A stretch of 64,000 nt of DNA from Acanthornis magna (lineage: Eukaryota; Chordata; Aves; Passeriformes; Acanthizidae). This document shows, piece after piece, positions 13,401 to 22,942 of this stretch. A model generated the notes under the pieces. That model saw nothing but the letters and a program-made list of their open reading frames with translations. It searched no databases and was not told the DNA's origin. The translations under genes and the position numbers were made by a program. The stretch spans positions 4,041,001-4,105,000 of the forward strand of contig JAWUZG010000070.1 in NCBI GenBank assembly GCA_036785705.1, read 5' to 3'. Position 1 is the first letter of the stretch. Every line of letters begins with the position of its first letter.

Positions 13401-16400
13401 TTTAGCTTTTTTTTAGTCTGAAGTTGGCCTGATAGATTGGGTTTGGTCACAGACAGGTTCGTGTAGCTGGAGGGTCCTTGAATAAGAAAAGTCAAGTGTC
13501 TGAGTGAGTGTTCAGTTCAGGTTACTTGATTTTTTTGTGTAGTGTGAACTGTTTCACTTGTTTATAATACTTAGTGTCTACGCAAATGGGGTTACAGAAG
13601 ATGTGAGGACATTTGCTGGATTAAAACGAATAAGAACAACCCTGGCAAGACCAAGACTCTGGACCCTAAGGCTGTCTTCCAAAGAACCAAGGTAAAGGAT
13701 TGGCTCAATTCCTCCTCTGTTTTCATTCTGTCTCTCTGTGCTAATGACACACACAGTGTTGGTGACAGGCTTGTGGGAGAGCAGACAGGAGGCCTTCTGA
13801 GTTCTGTTCTGCAAAGCACATTTTATGGAACTAAGCTTAGCAATAGAATTTGACTAAGTTTAATCTCAAAAGCAGTCTTTAAATCTGTAGATTTTAAATG
13901 GATCTAATAATAACTATAGAAGACTGGCTCTCAGTGCACACGTGTAGGTGTATGCCCAGAGCTTGAGCCAGAGAGGAGACTGTTAGGGAGCATAGCTCAG
14001 ACAGCTTCTCCTGCCTTCCTGAAGGTGAAGCACAAGTGATAGAATGGGTCAGCTTGGTTTTAAACCAAACATTTTTTTAAAGATGTGTTGTGGGGGATGT
14101 GTATTGAAGGAAGTTTAGGGGAAAAAAGTGTTCTGATTCAAATGTCTGTTGTTCAAAAACTTAAGAGAAATGCAGATGGGATTCGTAAATGATTGTTTTG
14201 GGTACATATGGGTGTAACTAGAAGTTTTATTGAGTACAGAGAGCTGGCTGGCAATTTATTAATTTCAAGTGTCAGTGAACCTCAGGACTCCTTCCTTCTT
14301 CATTAATCATTCATTAGCATTAAACATCCTCAAGTCTGGCTGAAATTGGCCATTGTTAGGAGTATAAACTTCCCTTTAAGATATCTGGAATCTTTCTTTG
14401 GCTTGCATTTACATTAATCTGAAGTTTGTTTGAAAGTGTGTTGTATTAGTTATAAATATTTATAAGTATAAATATTGTGTGTTTATTGCATATAGAATTG
14501 CAAATATGTGCAGTTCATTCCTGAGGGAGAAGTTAAAACTAACACAGGAGGATTTGGAGGGGACTTTATATCTTTGTTTAACAAAGAAAAATAGTTTCTG
14601 GTATGGGGGAATTTCTCTGTTTATCGAGCAGAAGTTGGGCTGAGGTCACTGTTTGTTACAAACACTGAAAATGGAGTGAGTTTGTTCTAACTGAACAAAC
14701 AATCTGTTGGGCAAGCTATGTTTGCCAGTGGTTACAGCAGCAAATGCTCTTCTGTTCTGTTTGGCTGAGGCATCTCTACATGGATGCTTTGTGCTGTCCC
14801 ACCTGTCAGAGGATCCCAGATATTTCTGAGTGACATGCTGTGTGGTATGGCAGTAAAATGTTTGGATGATTCTCCTAAGGACTAGATTGACAAGGCTTGG
14901 CCTGGAGGGTAATTTGCTAAGCAGTATTCTGTCTTTCACTTAGATAAATGTGAGGTCCGAAACCCCTGTTGCATGAGTACCAACTGCATAGATTTGATAG
15001 ATCTGACATTGTGCCTTTCATGTTTACCCACTAACTCTGCAAACCCTTTCCAAATTTTGGGAATGATTATGTGCTTTTGTCTGCAACTGTTTCCTGAGCC
15101 ATCTGGTGGCGCTTAGTGATTCAGTGTTTCATCCTGGGGAACATCGCTCATCTGAGATTGATATTCCCAGACACAGCTCTGAAATGATTGTGTAGGAGCC
15201 TCTTTTCATCTGGAACAATGGTGGTGATTCCTCATTCATGGATGCCACATATCACTCACTTCAACTGGTCTACAATGTTTTAGAAGGAGGGAAAGCAGTG
15301 CATGTTACCGCTCAAGAACACTTTCAATGCTTCTGAGCTGACTGAGCGTGCACTGACAGTGTGATAGTGGTTGTGGGTTTTTATGTGGTAATATCTTCTG
15401 GAAAGGAATCTGAGGGGAATTCTGTGGGCTACTTTATCAACAGGAGTACAGTATGAAAAAGTACATCCTATTTCCACTGTCTGTTTTATGACTGAAAATT
15501 ATTGTATGAATAAAGTTAGGATCAGAATGCTAAAACAGGTATTAATCATAATTAATAACTATTCCTTTGCTCTTGCCATCACCTTTTTCTCTTTTGTCTT
15601 GTGGAGATTTCTCAGCCTTCCCAACCTAAAGTTCTGTAATTGAAGAAGTCCAAATATCTTACTTCAGCCTTTATTTGAGTTTTACCACCTCACAGTGTAG
15701 TTTATCAAGCTTCAGCCCTAAGTACTGCTCTGCTTTGTTCTCAAATGGCTCCTCTGGTAGCTCCAGCTTTTCTGCTCTAGTTCATGCTTCAGACTTTCTC
15801 TGTTATGAGAGTGGGATGTACTCTGCTTGGAACTTGTCCCTTGTGCTCACCCTGCCACAGCAGTAGGTGTGACAGGTGACAGCTGTGTGTGTGTGTGCAG
15901 GAGCACTGCCTCATGGGCATCAAGGGCACTGTGCGCCGCAGCACCGACGGGGACTTCATCCACGCCAACGTTGACATCGACCTCATCATCACAGAGGAGC
16001 CTGAAATCGGCAACATAGAGAAACCCGTGGAGATTTTTCACATTATTGAGCATTTCTGCCTTGGGCGACGGCGGCTTCACCTCTTTGGGAGGGACAGCAC
16101 AATTCGACCAGGTAACTGCTTTGTTGGTTTTGGTTGAACAGTAAAATTCATTTCAGTGTCCTAAAGAGGTTAGCAGATCTGAAGGAGATACATTTTTGGT
16201 GTATGTGAAGATCTGTCAGTCACAAAACTGTAGTTTGAAAAGTTTACGACAACTATAATTTCTACAATTTTTTCCAGAAGAAAGATTTTTGTTAACCTAT
16301 ATTTTTGCCCATCCGTGTGTTTAATTCATCAGTGAGCATAACAAAATCCAGTTGAGATTCGTTTTCCCCCATGTGTTTACACTTCTCAGAAAAGTGATTT

Positions 16401-16703
16401 CTTTCTCCAACTCATTTTCAACCCCTCTGAGCTTAGTGCTGTGCCAGTGTCTGAAGACCCAGTCTCGCACAGTGGGTGCTGCATGTGGCACAATGCAAAA
16501 TGCATAGAAATACATGGATCAGGACACATTGTTCAGGTATTCCTTCAGTGCGGCTGTCAGTGGATTCTTGTATCTCACTGTCTCACAGTGTCAGGTTACT
16601 CTGGTTGAACTTCAGTATTTTTTAAAAACGTTGTGGTGTAAAGACAAGTGGGAAGAAGGGGTAGAGGCCTGTGGAAAGCACAGCGTGAATGTTGCCTCTG
16701 CCA

Positions 16704-16735
<32 letters not shown>

Positions 16736-17231
16736 GCCCCTAGAAATACCCAACTGAAACGTTAACTCTTCAATAGCTCTAGAGGTGACTTTTCATTCCA
16801 TGATGTGTAGGTGTCTCTCCCTGTCACTTGAGTATTCATTTCCTGGGAAAAGGACAATACTGGCCTTGAAGCCTGCTGTTTGTTGTTGCTTCTGTTGACT
16901 GTGGTTTTGTTCCCCAGGTTGGCTGACGGTGGGACCCACCCTCACAAACAGCAACTTCAATGCGGAGACGTATTCCTCGTATTTCACAGCTCCCAATTCC
17001 CACCTGACCGGCTGCACCGAGGAGATCGAGAGGCTGCGGCCCAAGTCCCCGCCACCCAAGTCCAAGTCTGACCGGGGCGGGGGTGCTCCCAGGGGAGGAG
17101 GAAGAGGAGGGACTTCGGCAGGACGGGGAGAAAGGGGCAGGGAGAGGAACAGAACCAACTTCCGTGGTGAGCGGGGCGGCTTCAGAGGGGGCCGTGGAGG
17201 GACCCATCGAGGGGGCTTCCCCACCCGCTGA
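1432..17231 (+). CDS. METTL14: METTL14, m6A methyltransferase non-catalytic subunit (whole gene, 11 exons)
   Basis: Joined exons 1432-1497, 1614-1702, 2444-2531, 6760-6840, 7207-7294, 9705-9795, 11335-11476, 12781-12873, 13575-13691, 15901-16111 and 16918-17231 give 1380 nt, 459 codons plus stop, with every phase consistent. METTL14 pairs with METTL3 in the nucleus to methylate adenosine N6 in mRNA. METTL3 holds the active site and METTL14 supports RNA binding and the fold. Visible landmarks are the N-terminal basic helix ([17 protein letters not shown]), an acidic stretch (about 66-95), the MTase-like core with EPPL at 192-195 in place of a catalytic DPPW, Arg254/Arg255 and Arg298 of the basic RNA groove, Ser399 in RPKSPPPK, and a C-terminal RGG tail (about 408-459). 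The human protein is 456 aa; the three extra residues lie in the RGG tail. Amplified introns contain no further gene that I can recognise. The name is very secure. Confidence 0.97.
1614..1702 (+). CDS. METTL14: METTL14 exon 2 (residues 23-52)
   Basis: The acceptor is CTGTGCAG and the frame opens [19 protein letters not shown]. Intron 1 is only 116 bp. The frame requires the donor at 1703 (CG/GTCGGT), whose +3 C is non-consensus. A second GT at 1707 (GTATCG) is 4 bp further on and would shift the frame. Confidence 0.92.
2444..2531 (+). CDS. METTL14: METTL14 exon 3 (residues 52-81)
   Basis: The acceptor is TTTTTCATAG and the donor GTATGA. It encodes [18 protein letters not shown] and an acidic run ending EEIEEYK. 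The last G of Arg52 comes from this exon. Intron 3, which follows, is the longest in the gene at 4.2 kb. Confidence 0.96.
4550..4599. repeat. Poly(A)-rich tract in METTL14 intron 3
   Basis: A 50-bp stretch of almost pure A broken by AGAC and GC. No target-site duplication or retroposed body was recognised beside it, so it is treated as a simple repeat. Confidence 0.9.
6760..6840 (+). CDS. METTL14: METTL14 exon 4 (residues 82-108)
   Basis: An 81-bp phase 0-0 exon between acceptor TTTCCAAG and donor GTGAGC. It reads [19 protein letters not shown] then KDSSTFLK, a conserved acidic segment before the MTase-like domain. Val at position 3 differs from Leu in human. Confidence 0.96.
7207..7294 (+). 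CDS. METTL14: METTL14 exon 5 (residues 109-138)
   Basis: The acceptor is TTCTCCAG and the donor GTATGT. It encodes [19 protein letters not shown] followed by [10 protein letters not shown], which is essentially invariant in vertebrates. It leaves one base of Gly138 for the next exon. Confidence 0.97.
9705..9795 (+). CDS. METTL14: METTL14 exon 6 (residues 138-168)
   Basis: The acceptor is TTCTTCTTAG and the donor GTAAGT. It reads [20 protein letters not shown] then [10 protein letters not shown], where Ser replaces the human Ala. The exon completes Gly138 and donates two bases of Met168. Confidence 0.97.
11335..11476 (+). CDS. METTL14: METTL14 exon 7 (residues 168-215, EPPL motif)
   Basis: The acceptor is TTTAAACAG and the donor GTAAGT. 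It contains the signature [18 protein letters not shown], with EPPL at 192-195. METTL3 carries a catalytic DPPW at the equivalent place, so this is the hallmark of the silent subunit. Leu174 and Lys183-Ser184 differ from human Ile and Thr-Pro. Confidence 0.97.
12462..12680 (+). mobile_element. Truncated endogenous-retrovirus LTR fragment in METTL14 intron 7
   Basis: It begins TGTCATGGTTTAACCCCAG and continues through GGGACTGGGGAGAGAATTGG, GTAAAAGCTGG, ATTAATAGGGAAAG and AGCAAAGCAAAACAAGG. I recognise this as the 5' portion of an LTR family abundant in songbird genomes. The right side fades into intron sequence near 12680. No internal retroviral genes are adjacent, so it is a solo, broken LTR. 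The family subname is not assigned. Confidence 0.75.
12781..12873 (+). CDS. METTL14: METTL14 exon 8 (residues 216-246)
   Basis: The acceptor is TTATTACTAG and the donor GTAAGA. The 93-bp phase 0-0 exon reads [19 protein letters not shown] then [12 protein letters not shown], a central strand of the Rossmann-like fold. An LTR fragment ends about 100 bp upstream in intron 7. Confidence 0.97.
13575..13691 (+). CDS. METTL14: METTL14 exon 9 (residues 247-285)
   Basis: The acceptor is ATAATACTTAG and the donor GTAAAG. It encodes [19 protein letters not shown] and [19 protein letters not shown]. Arg254 and Arg255 keep the human numbering; they are known to be part of the basic groove at the METTL3 interface. 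Confidence 0.97.
15099..15113 (+). promoter_or_regulatory. Candidate CTCF motif in METTL14 intron 9
   Basis: CCATCTGGTGGCGCT fits the CTCF core closely (CCA-N-C-T-G/A-G-T/G-GGC-G-C). It stands alone in otherwise AT-rich intron DNA about 0.8 kb before exon 10. Binding is inferred from motif only. Confidence 0.4.
15901..16111 (+). CDS. METTL14: METTL14 exon 10 (residues 286-356)
   Basis: The acceptor directly follows a (TG)n run at 15884-15897; the donor is GTAACT. It encodes [19 protein letters not shown], then the conserved [17 protein letters not shown] and [19 protein letters not shown]. Position 297 is Arg where human has Lys, next to Arg298, a conservative change in the RNA-binding groove. 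Confidence 0.97.
16714..16735. repeat. Poly(A) tract in METTL14 intron 10
   Basis: An uninterrupted run of 22 A. It lies 180 bp before exon 11. Confidence 0.9.
16918..17231 (+). CDS. METTL14: METTL14 exon 11 (residues 356-459, RGG tail)
   Basis: The acceptor is GTTCCCCAG. The exon finishes the fold ([17 protein letters not shown]), then gives [16 protein letters not shown] and the arginine-glycine tail ending RGGFPTR and TGA at 17229-17231. RGG tails bind RNA and are arginine-methylated in mammals. The tail has an extra Gly-Glu-Arg near 426-428 relative to human. Its high GC content makes open frames on the other strand, which are shadows. Confidence 0.97.
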
Positions 17232-17760
17232 GGAGGTAACGGCTGCCTACACCTTGTCTAGGAATCTTTTCTGTAGTCTTGTTTTTCCTACAGTGAATTC
17301 CTCTGGGGACTCAAGTGAGATGACTTTTACAATTGTTCTTGGTGCACGCTGTTCCAGACAGTCGGCTTTGCAGTCTGGCACAGCCCCTCACCTGGCCATG
17401 TCCTGCACAGGCGGCATTGAACTCGGTCAGAGCAGAGAGCAGCAGCCCTTCACACCACGGGTAGAACGGAAGTGAACCCTCTTGCTCTCCCCTTAGGAAC
17501 CTTGCAAGGTGGGGACTTCCTTTTCAGCTGTCATTTTCTCCAAAACATGGATTCCTCGTTCATCTTTGGAGGTTTGGATTTGGACTGACTTGAGTTAATA
17601 TGGTGGACTGGGCATGAAATGCAGTTCTGAATTGCATGGCCACAGCAGACTTGCTGTCTTTATGGAAGAAAAAGTGCTGTGTCTATATTGACACCTATTT
17701 TAACTTCTCTGAAACCAAGGAGCAAATGAAATAAATAGAATTCTATTTTTTCTTATTTGG
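17232..17760 (+). other. METTL14: METTL14 3' untranslated region
   Basis: Non-coding sequence directly after the stop. It is the likely full 3'UTR because a canonical AATAAA lies 500 bp downstream with a T-rich stretch after it. Later poly(A) sites cannot be excluded. Confidence 0.7.
17730..17735 (+). terminator. METTL14: METTL14 poly(A) signal AATAAA
   Basis: Canonical hexamer in AAATGAAATAAATAG, followed by a T-rich element (TTTTTTCTTATTTGG) starting about 9 bp on. Cleavage is expected at about 17745-17765. Confidence 0.7.
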
Positions 17761-19204
17761 TTTAAACTTCCCAAATTATTCCTGGGAATAGGAAAAGGTT
17801 AATTTTTAATTTGTGGTGTATATGCACTCACCTTTCATGTCAGTAGTGGGGAGAGTGTTAATTCTGTGCAGTTGTGTGTTGTGCATCCTGGAAGGCACCA
17901 CGGTGTGCATTTATGTGCAGCCCAGAGCTTGTGCACAGGTCTGGGTTGCTCCTTGAGTGGGGATTCTCCCCCATTGTGTGTCTGTAGCCTTGTTCCTTGG
18001 GAGGGAAAAGCAGTGTTACTGCAGAGCGGTCCCAGTGACCTTGCTGAGGCAGGACTGGACACAGGAGGTGCTGTGAGTGTGTGCGTCCCAAAACTGATTA
18101 CCTGGTGACAGGGAACAGTGATGGAACTGAATGCTGGCTTTGCCTGCAGGTGTTGCACACATTTGGGAATGGCTGTTGCTGATCCAGTGCAGTGTGGAAA
18201 GGCAGCAGCTCCTTTCCTATGTATGATGTCTGTTTTTAGCAAAACCACAACTCTGAACTTCTTGTCCGGTTCTTGGTAGCCTGAACAAGCCTGGCTTTTC
18301 ATGTCTCAAGGTCTTAGGTGTGGATTTTGGAAAACTGGCTTTTACGTCTCAATGTTTCTCTCTTGAAGCCCAGCTTTTAAGTAACTGTCCTGTAAAGCAG
18401 CAGATTATTAAACACGTTTATCAAAGCTGATGTTGAAATATCTTTCTCAATATATTGTGGGTTTGTCCTCCTTGAGGTTTTGGAATTGCTGAGTGGTTTC
18501 CTCTGTGCTGTTGTAGGCAGGAACTGTTCTTTTGGTGCATGAAATGTTGGCACAGATGATTTTGAGGGGCTGGTGAACTCCCTGGTTTTGGTAGAGTATT
18601 TAGCAGGGAATTGCCATAGTGCCAATGGAAATTGCCTGTTGTTTACAACTTGTTTCTTCCTGTGTTATATTTGCACATCTGGAGACTGATTGGATTTGGG
18701 GAAGGGGTGTTTTAACGGTGATCTTCATCTGGTCATTGGTGAAGTCTGCCACAGGCTATGTGGAACAGCATCTGAGAGAATGTAAATGCCACTGTAAGGA
18801 CACTTTAAAAAAAATTTTTGCCCTAATTGTGTTGTTATTCAAAAAGTAAAGACATTTAACCTCAGGCACTGCTTTTCTCCCAGGGACAAATATATTCTTG
18901 TTTTTCAGTGAGTAGCAAATGTTAATTTCCATTTCCCCCTTTTAATTACATGTCCAGTGCTGGTAGTTCAGTGCATGGACTGCTCTTAACATACTCTTAG
19001 GCTACATGGAAGAGGAGGGTAAAAAACAACTGGTTGTGATGTGCTTCTGTATCAGTTTGCAGAAGCTGCAGTGCTGCTCAAGACTAGTGACTGGGGAAGA
19101 TAGTGGCAGGTGATGGAGGTTTCTTGGTTCTTCCCCTCAAAGTAGAAATAGCTCAATTACTGTAAGGAAAAAAAAAAGAATCGTGCTGCATAGAGTGTTA
19201 GATT
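17761..19204. other. Intergenic DNA downstream of METTL14
   Basis: Mixed-composition sequence without recognisable exons, repeats or retroelements. Short open frames on both strands have no family signature. Confidence 0.5.
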
Positions 19205-20075
19205 AGAGGTGTCTGGACTGGGCCACCTTTGCCATCAAAGTGTGATGTCCATGTTGTTAATGAGCAACTGATGGAATGTTTTAATTGAGGTTAATGGACA
19301 AGGAACTCCACCTCTGCACTTGTCCTCCATGAAGAACGACACCTGCCCCTGCTCATCTGAAGGTGGCATCTCAGCAGTGATAGACTGACAAAGGCCGTAC
19401 AGGTAAGGCATCAGTGCAAGGCTGTGCGCTCCCAAAGCTTGGTCTGTGTCCTTGTGGGGACGGAGATGAGACTTAGGAAGTACTGGAGTGAGGCACTGTC
19501 CCACACACCCCGTTATACAGGAAGAACGTCGGGTCATTTTCTTAGTTACTGGGATTTGGACCATACAGGAAGTGGGGACTAGAGATGAAAAGCTTTAAAT
19601 TGCATTAGTAGTTGTCAGTTAATTTCTCACTTGTAACACTTCCACAGGAGGGGGAGGATAAGGCCCCAAATCAGTGAGCTGATGAATATTTCATTCACCA
19701 CAAATAAATGAAGACTTAATTTGAGCATGCTCTCCTGGAAGATAAAAAGCCTAACAAATTTCTTCCTTTCCACTTTCATTAAATGCATAATGCCTCCAGT
19801 CTGATTTGGGGTGCCTGTCTAGATCTTGTCATGTCTTTGCATTCTGGAGGAGGCTTAGAGTACTTGGAGTATCTTGCACCCATGAATTAAGTGAAGGAGG
19901 CAACAACTACACTGACAAGGTACTCAGGAAGTCTCAGCATTTGGCTTCAGCAGGAATTTAAGACCCCAGTCACCTGTAGATCATTGTGTGTAAATTAGCC
20001 ATCAGCTGGAGAATTCTGTGCACTCTCTGACGGTGGTGGTCACAAGAAGTTGTTTGGAGTGCTGGGTGTGCTGTG
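19205..20075. repeat. Direct segmental repeat, left copy (partner 49405-50035)
   Basis: From about 19558 to 20070 the sequence matches 49503-50030 in the same orientation, with roughly 7 mismatches in about 490 bp by eye. From 19205 to 19558 the match is patchier: GTGTGATGTCCATGTT and TATACAGGAAGAAC are shared, but the right copy lacks about 220 bp. The right copy lies just beyond the presumed 3' end of SEC24D. Confidence 0.9.
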
Positions 20076-20111
20076 CAGGCTGGCTCTCAAAACAGGCAGT
20101 TTTGAAAACAC

Positions 20112-20460
20112 AAAGCTAGTGTCAGGCAGGAGCCACCCACTGCACAAAAGGCAAGATGATGCCTTCTGCAGCCCGTGCAGCCTGGCAGTGCTGGCTGGCA
20201 GCTGTAGCACCAACATACCTGTCGTTCTTAGGGACAGTATCAGACATTATAAAATAAGTTACTCAACATTATAAAAAGTCCTACAGTCTGAAGAGGGGGA
20301 AGTGAGGTTTAGCAATAGCGAACTGCTCTTGAGTAGAGGGATCACAAGCAGTAGCAAATGCCATGTAAGTAATATCATTTGAGTATGAAAATGAAGGTAC
20401 AGGTCAGTGTCCAGCAGCAACACTTTTTTATACAACTTCCTTGCAGTCCATGGTGGGGAA
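20112..20460 (-). pseudogene. Diverged copy of SEC24D intron fragments
   Basis: 20112-20375 resembles 55577-55862, and 20379-20460 resembles 56579-56655, at roughly 80-85% identity by eye. The shared strings include TAGCACCAACATACCTGT and TACAACTTCCTTGCAGTCCA. Both sources are SEC24D introns. The coding exons between them in SEC24D (56148-56293, 56901-56997, 57497-57664) and the exon beside the first (55428-55566) are missing here. Confidence 0.8.
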
Positions 20461-20486
20461 AAGTAAATGAAAAAAGAATGCCTTAG

Positions 20487-21450
20487 TAGAGAAATACAGT
20501 AACAGCAGTCCCCTCAGCTCAGAGCAGAAAATACCTTTTCTTTATCTGTATTGAGCAGTTTCTTGTCATCTCTGTTTTTCAGCTTCCCTGGTGCTTCTGC
20601 AGTTGGCAGTGAAGAGTGGAAGATGAACAATTTCCCAGCACATTCTGCAGCCTGTTCCAAAGACACCACATTGGCGTGTTTATTACCGCAAGGTTAACAA
20701 ACCCACGTTCATACACTGGGGGGTCTCAGAGAACAGTGTACACGTTCTGCAAGCTCCTCACAGGTAAAAAATTCATTTCCAGACTCACAACTTGATGGAA
20801 TAAGGCCCCAAACAAATTGCAGCTTTTATGGCAGTAACAGTCCAGCACACAGGTTTTCTGGCTGGTGCGTTCTGACAGCACTTGCTACAGAGGCAAAAGG
20901 AGGAGTGCCTCTCTTGGAGACTTTCCAACTGGCTACAAGCATTTTTATGCAACAGACATCAAAATACAAATACTCAAATTGGATCAAGGAAATGCCATTT
21001 AACAGAAAAATTATTTCTCTCAGTTCAGGCCCACTGGTGTTCCACACATTTTTATCAATGGCTGACAATTCCGTCCCTGTAGTAGATTCAAATCTGCACT
21101 ACCAAGATGCAGACACAAATCACCATTGGTACAATTTCTTCTCCAGGTGTTACAATGTTCACAGGACATTTCACATTTCCAAGTAAGCTGTGGTATTGTT
21201 CTGGGAAACCAGAAATCTCTCTGCTATGGCAGAAACACAGCTGAAGGCAGCACCTGACTTTTCAAAGAGCTGCAATTTCACCCCTAATATTTCAAGAAGA
21301 GTTACTTTTGATCTTGAATGCCAATTTCTTCAATTCCTTTGAAGACACCTTCTGCTAAAGGCTGAACGACTTGCCAAATACCTGTTTGTCCTGGTATGCA
21401 TCAGGAATTACTGATACTGGTTTGACAAAATTTCTAAAGTGTATATATAT
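20487..21450 (-). pseudogene. Near-identical copy of SEC24D 57917-58870 (exon plus intron)
   Basis: The offset is a constant 37430 bp over almost the whole length, with about 10 mismatches in the first 880 bp by eye. Similarity decays after about 21400. It carries one complete SEC24D exon and 0.8 kb of the preceding intron, in the same strand orientation as the parent gene. No other complete exon accompanies it, so it is called a gene fragment rather than a second SEC24D. Confidence 0.92.
20535..20651 (-). pseudogene. Duplicated SEC24D exon, intact 39 codons
   Basis: A 117-bp, phase 0-0 exon read on the - strand, identical by eye to 57965-58081. It opens [20 protein letters not shown] and ends NTDKEK. 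The acceptor (TTGGAACAG) and donor (GTATTTTC) are kept. It is downstream of SEC24D's poly(A) site in the direction of transcription, so it could be joined only by read-through. It is classed as a pseudo-exon pending RNA evidence. Confidence 0.88.
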
Positions 21451-21649
21451 ATTAACAAAATCTGTTTTATAATCTGTTCACCACGGTTGTTATCCCTGTT
21501 ACTGTTGCTACCATCAGTAGCATGTACTGTCATTAATAGTACATTATTACATATTTCTTGGTGTCCATTACTAAACTGTTCTGATCTCACTGCCGGGGCT
21601 GATTCTTGTCTCCAGTTCCCCTCCTGATCCTGCTGTGAGGGTGGGAGTG

Positions 21650-22330
21650 AGTGAGTGGCTGCTGGTGTGGAGCTGCCGGCTGGGGTTCAGCCACCCCTGG
21701 GTCAGTTCTGGGGCTCACAGAGAGACTCCGTGCCACATTTGGGAGCTTGGAACTGAGACCAAATCCTGCAATTCTGGGCTCACAAAGACCCTCTGCTGTA
21801 TTTTGGGAGGTCAGAACCAGACCCACTTGATCAATTTTTGGGCTCACAAAGAGATCAGGTGCTGCAATTGAGGGGCTCAAAATTCAAGCTCAGAGCTTAA
21901 AAACAGAGACTAAATCCTGCATTTTGGACTGAAACCAGGCTTATATGGCCATATTTGGGGCTCAGGAATAGTGACTAAGCCCTGTGTTTTCAGGGCTTAA
22001 GTCAGACCAAGAGAGCCCAGGCTTCAGAGACCATGTACTGCGGTCTGTCTGCTCAGAACCAGGCTACTTTGGCTAAGTGCAGATACAGATTAACTGAGTC
22101 ATGATGGGGGACTTGAAACCAGGGTCACTCAGACAGCATTTGGGCTCACAGAGAGTAAGTTCTGCATTTAAGGGGCTTGAGGCTGAGGCCAAGTCCTGTG
22201 TTCTGGGGTTTGGGCTTCATACAGTGCTGTGTTTTGGGGGACTTGAACTAAAGCCCAAACCCCATGCTTTGGTGTTCAAACCGGGCTCATTTAGCAACGT
22301 GACTCTCTGCTCCTTCGGCAGAGTCCAATC
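21650..22330. repeat. Degenerate GGGCTCACA / TTTTGGGG repeats, left flank of inverted repeat
   Basis: Diverged units recur about every 50-70 bp around the phrases GGGCTCACAGAGAGA, CCTGCATTTTGG and GGGCTCACAAAGA. The same vocabulary appears in reverse complement at 25960-26200 (for example CAGTGCTGTGTTTTGGG here and CCCAAAACACAGCACTG there). This is an old, decayed tandem array. Confidence 0.65.
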
Positions 22331-22649
22331 CCGGCCTCAGCCGGCCCCTTGGAAAGCTCAGAAGCAGCGACCCGGAGCTGCCTTTGGGGCTGGAGGCAGA
22401 GCCCCAGCACGGCGTTTTGGGGCTCAGCCCGGGCTCCCGGGACGGTCTGAGGGCTCAGGGCAGAGCGGAGCCCAAACCCCGCGTTTGGGGGCACGGGCAG
22501 AGCCCAGCCCTGCGCCTCGGGCTCGGCCCCCGGCCCGGCAGAGCCCCGGCTCCCCGCGGCCGGAGCGGGACAGCCACAGGACCCGGCGCGACCCCCCGGC
22601 CCCCCCCAGCGCCCCGGGCTCGGCCGGGAGCAGCCCCCGGGCCGCGGCT

Positions 22650-22942
22650 CGCACAGCGCCGAGCGATGGCCCCGAGCGCCGGTCCCGGGACAGCGGCACC
22701 GCACGGGGCGGGGCAGGGGCGGAGCGATGGCGGGACGGGCACGGGGCAAGGGCAGGGCGGGATGGGCCCGGCACAGGTGCTCGGCATGGGGCGGGGCCGC
22801 ACAGGTGCGCGGGGCCCAGGGCGGCTGCGCGGGGCGGGCCCGAGGTGATTTGAGCCCCGGGAATCGCCCCCGGCGCCATTTGCCCCTTCCGTGGGCGGTG
22901 GGGTTGGCTGCGGCCGCTCCGGGCTCCCCCGGCGGGGCCCAG
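22650..22942 (+). promoter_or_regulatory. CpG-rich promoter-like block, left arm, ending in a splice-donor-like site
   Basis: It has GGGGCGGGG GC boxes and two CACAGGTG E-box-like sites about 28 bp apart, then CCCCCGGCGGGGCCCAG/GTGAGG, which looks like an exon-intron border. Together with the right arm this may be a duplicated promoter and first exon. No protein can be assigned, so transcription is inference. Confidence 0.35.

Noticed and set aside
16793..17224. A 143-codon - strand frame opposite METTL14 exon 11
   Set aside because: Shadow of the GC-rich RGG-coding exon; the + strand frame is clearly the real one.
20112..21450. A processed (reverse-transcribed) SEC24D pseudogene
   Set aside because: Intron sequence is retained and there is no exon-exon junction or poly(A) tail, so it is a DNA-level duplication.
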